Positions 7,105 through 10,360 of a stretch of 10,360 nucleotides of DNA are shown in pieces. How positions within the stretch are numbered: the first letter of the stretch is position 1; the number at the start of each line of letters is the position of its first letter. A model generated the notes under the pieces. It saw nothing but the letters and a program-made list of their open reading frames with translations. It was not told the DNA's origin and did not search any database. Origin of the DNA: Acidobacteriota bacterium (GTDB taxonomy: Bacteria; Acidobacteriota; Terriglobia; UBA7540); NCBI GenBank assembly GCA_003171295.1, contig PMYF01000436.1, positions 1 through 10,360 of the forward strand. Reading direction: 5' to 3'. Made by a program: the position numbers and the translations under genes.

Positions 7105-8478
7105 ATGAGCTGGACGGATGAGCTGGCGCGGGAAGTCTCCGGGCGAGTCCTGACGGACGAGGCCACGCGGGAAGCTGTCGCAACCGACTTTGGCCGCATC
7201 GTGGTGCGCAGGCCGCAGGCGGTGGTGTGCCCGGCGTCGGCAGAAGATGTGGCGCGCGTGCTGAAGTTCGCGGCTCGGCATTCGCTGAGCGTAGCAACCC
7301 GCGGGGGCGGACACTCACAAACCGGGCAGTCCCTTTCTGAGCATCTCGTGCTGGACATGGCTTCGCTCTGCCAACTCGTGCGTGTTGAAGACGGCACCGT
7401 GACCGTGCAGGCGGGGATCAAGTGGCGGACGTTGGTGGAGCACCTGGCGGCGCGGCGGGTCTCGCCCCCCGTCCTGACCAATAATCTTGATGTCACCGTG
7501 GGCGGAACGCTTTCCATGGGCGGGCTCGGCGTGGCCTCGTGGCGACATGGCATGCAGGCCGACACCTGCCTGGAGCTCGAGGTTGTGACCGGTGCGGGCG
7601 AAATCGTGCGCTGCTCGAGCGGTCACAATCGTGACCTGTTTGATGCCGTCCGCGCTGGCGTGGGCCAATTCGCGGTCATCACCGAGGCAGTCCTCAAAGT
7701 GCGGGATCATCAACCGCACTTCCGCAGCTTCTATCTGCTTTATGACGATTTAGCCGCCCTGCTCGCAGACCTGAAAACGCTGATGACCGAGGGACGGTTC
7801 GATGCCCTGGAAGCATGGTGTGCGCCGTGCCCGCAGGGTTTCAAAAAATTGGGGGGACAACGGCAGGCCTTCGCGCAATGGTTTTATCCGCTGCACGCGA
7901 CGATCGAGACCGATGCGGGTCCAGCTCCTGCTGCGGCGGAAAAGCTGCACGGGTTGCAGTACTACAAGCACGTTCACACCGAGGACGGAGAGTTGCCGGA
8001 ATTCTTCACGCGGCTCGACCCGCTGTTTGCTCTCTGGAAGCGCGGGGGATCTTGGGACTACGCGCATCCTTGGATGGAGTGCGTGCTGCCCTGGCAGACG
8101 ACCGCGTTGTACGTCTCCCAGGTGCTTGCCAACCTGCCGCCGCAGGCGCTGGCGGGCGGGCACATACTGCTCTGGCCGGCGCGGGGGATGGCAGCGTCGG
8201 CGCCACTCTTCATGCGCCCCACAGGTGACTTCCTGATGGGCTTCGGGATTCTGCCCGCCGTGCCGAAGCCGTTCCTGGACGAGGTATTGCCACGACTCCA
8301 CATGGCCAGCCAAGCTGCCATCCTGATGGGCGGCAAGCGATATCTTTCCGGTTGGGTTGACTTCGACCACGCTGCGTGGAAGGCCCATTATGGCGAACGG
8401 TGGGCCGACGTCGTGGCGGCCAAGAACAAGTTTGACCCGCAAGGCATACTGAATCCGGGATTCGTCAAATATGAATGA
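7105..8478 (+). CDS. FAD-dependent oxidoreductase, cytokinin dehydrogenase-like
   Basis: This is a 457-residue flavoprotein of the vanillyl-alcohol oxidase/PCMH superfamily. The FAD-binding half has 'RPQAVVCPASAEDV', then RGGGHSQTGQS, where H70 is placed for covalent FAD attachment. It continues with TVGGTLSMGGLGVASWRHG and 'GVGQFAVIT'. These, the later HPWMECVLP and the C-terminal RYLSGW...FDPQGILNPG, align from memory with plant cytokinin dehydrogenases over the whole length, including the substrate-binding half, so the similarity exceeds the generic FAD fold. Such enzymes cleave N6-side chains of cytokinins. However, the Asp before the TVGG block that acts in catalysis in the maize enzyme is Asn here (N126), so the activity is uncertain. 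No signal peptide is apparent. AAGGAG stands 5 nt before the ATG. The gene starts 105 nt after the rhamnosidase with no clear terminator between, so it may share its transcript. Confidence 0.82.
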   Translation: MSWTDELAREVSGRVLTDEATREAVATDFGRIVVRRPQAVVCPASAEDVARVLKFAARHSLSVATRGGGHSQTGQSLSEHLVLDMASLCQLVRVEDGTVTVQAGIKWRTLVEHLAARRVSPPVLTNNLDVTVGGTLSMGGLGVASWRHGMQADTCLELEVVTGAGEIVRCSSGHNRDLFDAVRAGVGQFAVITEAVLKVRDHQPHFRSFYLLYDDLAALLADLKTLMTEGRFDALEAWCAPCPQGFKKLGGQRQAFAQWFYPLHATIETDAGPAPAAAEKLHGLQYYKHVHTEDGELPEFFTRLDPLFALWKRGGSWDYAHPWMECVLPWQTTALYVSQVLANLPPQALAGGHILLWPARGMAASAPLFMRPTGDFLMGFGILPAVPKPFLDEVLPRLHMASQAAILMGGKRYLSGWVDFDHAAWKAHYGERWADVVAAKNKFDPQGILNPGFVKYE

Positions 8479-8577
8479 CTGCCGGCGTACAGTACAACCA
8501 AGCCTCCGAGGTGGAGGGGTTACTCGCCGGTAAATTTTACAGTCTCTTATTAGGGTTGGGTGCCTGTGTCCGTATCC

Positions 8578-8606
8578 TTGGCAATGACAAATAACTTACA
8601 TAAAAT
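8578..8606 (+). promoter_or_regulatory. Upstream sigma70-type promoter of the atp operon
   Basis: TTGGCA (8578-8583), a 17-bp spacer and TAAAAT (8601-8606) each match five of six consensus bases. The site lies 99 nt after the end of the flavoprotein gene in a noticeably A/T-rich patch and would start transcripts near 8613. Confidence 0.55.
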
Positions 8607-8653
8607 CAGATTGTTATGGGGAAAGGCCGGGCACAAATAGGGCACCCTTTTCC

Positions 8654-8682
8654 TTGACACCCCAGAACCTGCGTGCTACATT
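8654..8682 (+). promoter_or_regulatory. Proximal sigma70-type promoter of the atp operon
   Basis: A perfect TTGACA (8654-8659) is followed by a 17-bp spacer and TACATT (8677-8682). Transcription would begin near 8689, about 46 nt before the b' subunit ATG. It lies 76 bp downstream of the other candidate, giving a tandem arrangement. Confidence 0.65.
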
Positions 8683-8734
8683 TTTTGGTCTTTGCATTGC
8701 CGGAAACGTCCCCCTCTGAGGCGTGACCTTCCCT

Positions 8735-9211
8735 ATGAGTGACATCTTTCACCAGCTTGGGCACCTGTTCCTCCAATCCATACCTACCGTCATCTTCGTT
8801 TTCGTGCTTTTTGTAATTCTCGACCGGCTCTTTTTTCGTCCTCTGAGTGCCGTCCTGAAGAAACGCGCAGATGCGACGCTGGGGGCGCTGGCGCGGGCCC
8901 GCGAACAGGCTGCGGCAGCGGAGTCGAAGACGAAAGAATACGAGGAAAGGTTCCAGGCGGCGCGCCAGGACGTTTACCGCCAGCGCGAAGGGGAGCGTCG
9001 CGTGCGCTTGGCGGAGCGCGAGGCAGCCTTGCAGAAAGCTCGCCAACAGACTGAGGGGATGGTCCAGGAAGCTCAGGCCAGACTGGCAGAGGAAGTGGCT
9101 GGGGTCAAGGCGGAACTCCAAAGTGCCTGCCTTCCCCTAGCAGAGATGATTTCGCAGAGCTTGGTGGGTCCCGAGTCGACCACCGGCGGGGGAGGAGGGG
9201 CGCGACTTTGA
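8735..9211 (+). CDS. atpF: ATP synthase F0 subunit b' (b-type subunit, first copy)
   Basis: Together with the next gene this should form the heterodimeric peripheral stalk that holds the F1 head against rotation and contacts delta at its top. The 158-residue product has the family shape: a short N-terminus, one membrane helix (about 16-34, IPTVIFVFVLFVILDRLFF), the 'RPL' turn, then a long charged Ala/Glu/Arg/Lys-rich coiled coil (about 38-140). The call of b' rather than b rests on being the first of two b-type genes and lacking a leader. The tail ends in Gly-rich TTGGGGGARL, where the DNA doubles as the ribosome binding site of the next gene. The ATG at 8735 has GAGG 13 nt upstream, a little far; a GTG at 8723 is only one base from that GAGG, so it is less likely. 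It is the first gene after the tandem promoters. Confidence 0.88.
   Translation: MSDIFHQLGHLFLQSIPTVIFVFVLFVILDRLFFRPLSAVLKKRADATLGALARAREQAAAAESKTKEYEERFQAARQDVYRQREGERRVRLAEREAALQKARQQTEGMVQEAQARLAEEVAGVKAELQSACLPLAEMISQSLVGPESTTGGGGGARL
9190..9200 (+). promoter_or_regulatory. Strong ribosome binding site for atpF inside the b' coding end
   Basis: GGGAGGAGGGG lies 7 nt before the TTG at 9208. Because the downstream start is TTG and overlaps the upstream stop (TTGA), this purine-rich block decides the start. Read in the b' frame it encodes the glycine run near that protein's C-terminus. Confidence 0.7.
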
Positions 9212-9819
9212 TCCACTTACTCCGCCAAGCTGCACGGTTGGGCTGCTTCGGGATTTGCCTGGTGGCATTTGCCCACCCCGGCATCGCACGGTCACTCGCG
9301 GTTGAGCCGGCGGCGGAAGAGAAAGGTCAAGAACCAGCCCACGAACTCCTTTACAAGGTAATCAACTTTGCCTTGCTCGCGGGAGGACTGGGGTACCTCC
9401 TGCGCAAACCGGCCGCGGATTTCTTCCGCTCGCGCTCGGCCTCCATCCAGAAGAGTTTGGAAGAGGGTCGCAAGGCGCTGGAAACATCCGAAGCCCAGCT
9501 TCATGCAGTGGAAGAGAAACTGCTGCACCTGGAAGAGGAAATTGCTGCTTTCAAAGCGTCAGCCGAGCGCGAAATGGCAGCCGAGCGCCGGCGCCTCGAG
9601 CAGGCAACAGCGGAGGAAGCTGCCCGGATTCTGGAGGCGGCGCGCGCCCAGTTGGACACCGCCGTGCGCGGAGCCAAGCTGGAACTGAAGAACTACGCCG
9701 CGCAGCAAGCGGTTACACTGGCGGCAGGATTAATCCGCGAGCGTCTGGATGAGCCCAAGCGCCGCCGGCTGGTGAACCAGTTTGAGGCGACGCTCCAGGC
9801 CAAGGAAAGAAAGAACTAG
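9208..9819 (+). CDS. atpF: ATP synthase F0 subunit b
   Basis: This is the second b-type subunit of the peripheral stalk, 203 residues. It differs from a classical b subunit (about 155-165 residues) in having a hydrophobic N-terminal segment resembling a signal peptide (residues 1-31, with GCFGICLVAFAHPG) and then a Glu-rich linker. The true membrane helix is about 47-65 (LLYKVINFALLAGGLGYLL), followed by the 'RKP' turn and a long coiled coil (about 75-165) ending in a family-like tail 'LAAGLIRERL...LVNQFEATL'. The start is a TTG whose last two bases belong to the upstream TGA, with a very strong Shine-Dalgarno, indicating translational coupling to b'. Two bases separate its stop from the delta start. 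Leader peptides on b subunits occur in some phyla, from memory including Acidobacteriota; whether it is cleaved is not shown here. Confidence 0.92.
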   Translation: MIHLLRQAARLGCFGICLVAFAHPGIARSLAVEPAAEEKGQEPAHELLYKVINFALLAGGLGYLLRKPAADFFRSRSASIQKSLEEGRKALETSEAQLHAVEEKLLHLEEEIAAFKASAEREMAAERRRLEQATAEEAARILEAARAQLDTAVRGAKLELKNYAAQQAVTLAAGLIRERLDEPKRRRLVNQFEATLQAKERKN

Positions 9820-9821
9820 CC

Positions 9822-10360
9822 ATGCCGACGGTTATCGCCAATCGATACGCGCGCGCCCTTGCGGATGTCCTTGCGCCCACAGGGAATTACCGCCAAGTGC
9901 TGAGCGAATTGGAAGATTTCGGCGCGGCTTATCGCCAGAGCCTGGAACTGCGCGAGGTTTGCGAAACCCCTGCCGTCGCGATGGCGCAGAAGTTAAGCGT
10001 GCTGGAAGCCATCGCCGGCAGACTGGGCAGTTCGCACGTTACGTTGAATTTCCTGCGCGTGCTGATGAGCCATTACCGGATGCCACTGCTGGGCGAAATT
10101 TTCCTGGCCTTCCGCGATGTTTCTTACGCGCGCCTGGGGATCGTGCGGGTGAAGATCTCTTCTGCTTCGGATTTGTCCAACGAGGAGCGGGAAATTCTGG
10201 GGGCGCGATTTAACGAACTAACGCAGAAGCAATCGGAGTTGGAATTCCTTCTTGACGGCGACTTGATTGGCGGCCTCGTGGCGCAAATTGGGAGCACCGT
10301 TTATGACGGCTCGATTCGCGGCCAACTGGACCGCATCCGGGAACAATTGATGGCGCAATA
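9822..10360 (+). CDS. atpH: ATP synthase F1 subunit delta (3' end just outside window)
   Basis: Delta sits on top of the F1 head and binds the C-termini of the b subunits. The frame runs from the ATG at 9822 to the window edge: 179 codons plus the bases TA. The N-terminal helical domain begins 'MPTVIANRYARALADVL', the conserved delta opening, and helices follow to about residue 105. The C-terminal domain contains 'ARLGIVRVKISSA' and the signature segment L148-IGGLVAQIGSTVYDGSIRGQL, ending LDRIREQLMAQ. That is the normal length and ending for the family, so the final TA is probably the first two bases of TAA or TAG; this is inference because the last base is not in the window. AAGGAAAG upstream is the likely ribosome binding site. 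The b stop is two bases before the ATG, consistent with one operon continuing to alpha, gamma, beta and epsilon beyond the window. Confidence 0.94.
   Translation, partial: MPTVIANRYARALADVLAPTGNYRQVLSELEDFGAAYRQSLELREVCETPAVAMAQKLSVLEAIAGRLGSSHVTLNFLRVLMSHYRMPLLGEIFLAFRDVSYARLGIVRVKISSASDLSNEEREILGARFNELTQKQSELEFLLDGDLIGGLVAQIGSTVYDGSIRGQLDRIREQLMAQ

Noticed and set aside
8503..8520. CCTCC-GAGGT-GGAGG after the flavoprotein gene as a terminator
   Set aside because: A five-base stem with no following T-run; too weak to call.
1..10360. CRISPR array, mobile element, toxin-antitoxin or defence cluster
   Set aside because: No regularly spaced repeats, transposase, integrase, tRNA-attachment structure or defence-type protein was seen; the genes are mostly housekeeping or glycan-related.

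Overview
The window looks like chromosomal DNA of a GC-rich soil bacterium, most probably an Acidobacteriota member. This rests on the C-terminal end of a VWFA-related protein of a type very common in that phylum, the GC-rich codon use, and a family-78 rhamnosidase of the plant-polymer-degrading kind. The assignment is inference; no rRNA or other direct marker is present.

Layout. (1) Positions 1-305 hold the 3' end of a VWFA-related protein. (2) queG (385-1545, +), the iron-sulfur cobalamin enzyme of queuosine synthesis, follows. (3) Two genes on the minus strand converge on it. sodA (3327-2716) encodes a Mn-type superoxide dismutase. Downstream of it lies an NmrA/HSCARG-like NADP-binding protein (2563-1613). 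sodA has a near-consensus sigma70 promoter, two small palindromes at the predicted transcription start, a leader of about 140 nt, and a short hairpin that holds its ribosome binding site. (4) On the plus strand, a secreted multidomain GH78 alpha-L-rhamnosidase (3757-6999) is followed after 105 nt by a flavoprotein closely resembling cytokinin dehydrogenases (7105-8478). (5) Two good sigma70-like promoters (8578-8606 and 8654-8682) precede the start of an ATP synthase operon: subunit b' (8735-9211), subunit b (9208-9819, TTG start overlapping the b' stop) and delta (9822 to the window end). The delta gene runs out one base before its likely stop codon.

How the genes fit together. The F-type ATPase cluster is ordinary in gene content, but it starts at b' with its own promoters, so subunits a and c must be encoded elsewhere. 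SodA and the NADPH-sensor-like protein form a plausible oxidative-stress pair. The rhamnosidase and the cytokinin-dehydrogenase-like oxidase both suggest contact with plant material. I see no CRISPR array, tRNA, rRNA, insertion sequence or phage gene, and no clearly new multi-gene system. The points most worth a second look are the sodA control region, the active-site substitution in the cytokinin-dehydrogenase-like enzyme, and the rhamnosidase with an extra sugar-binding-like domain.
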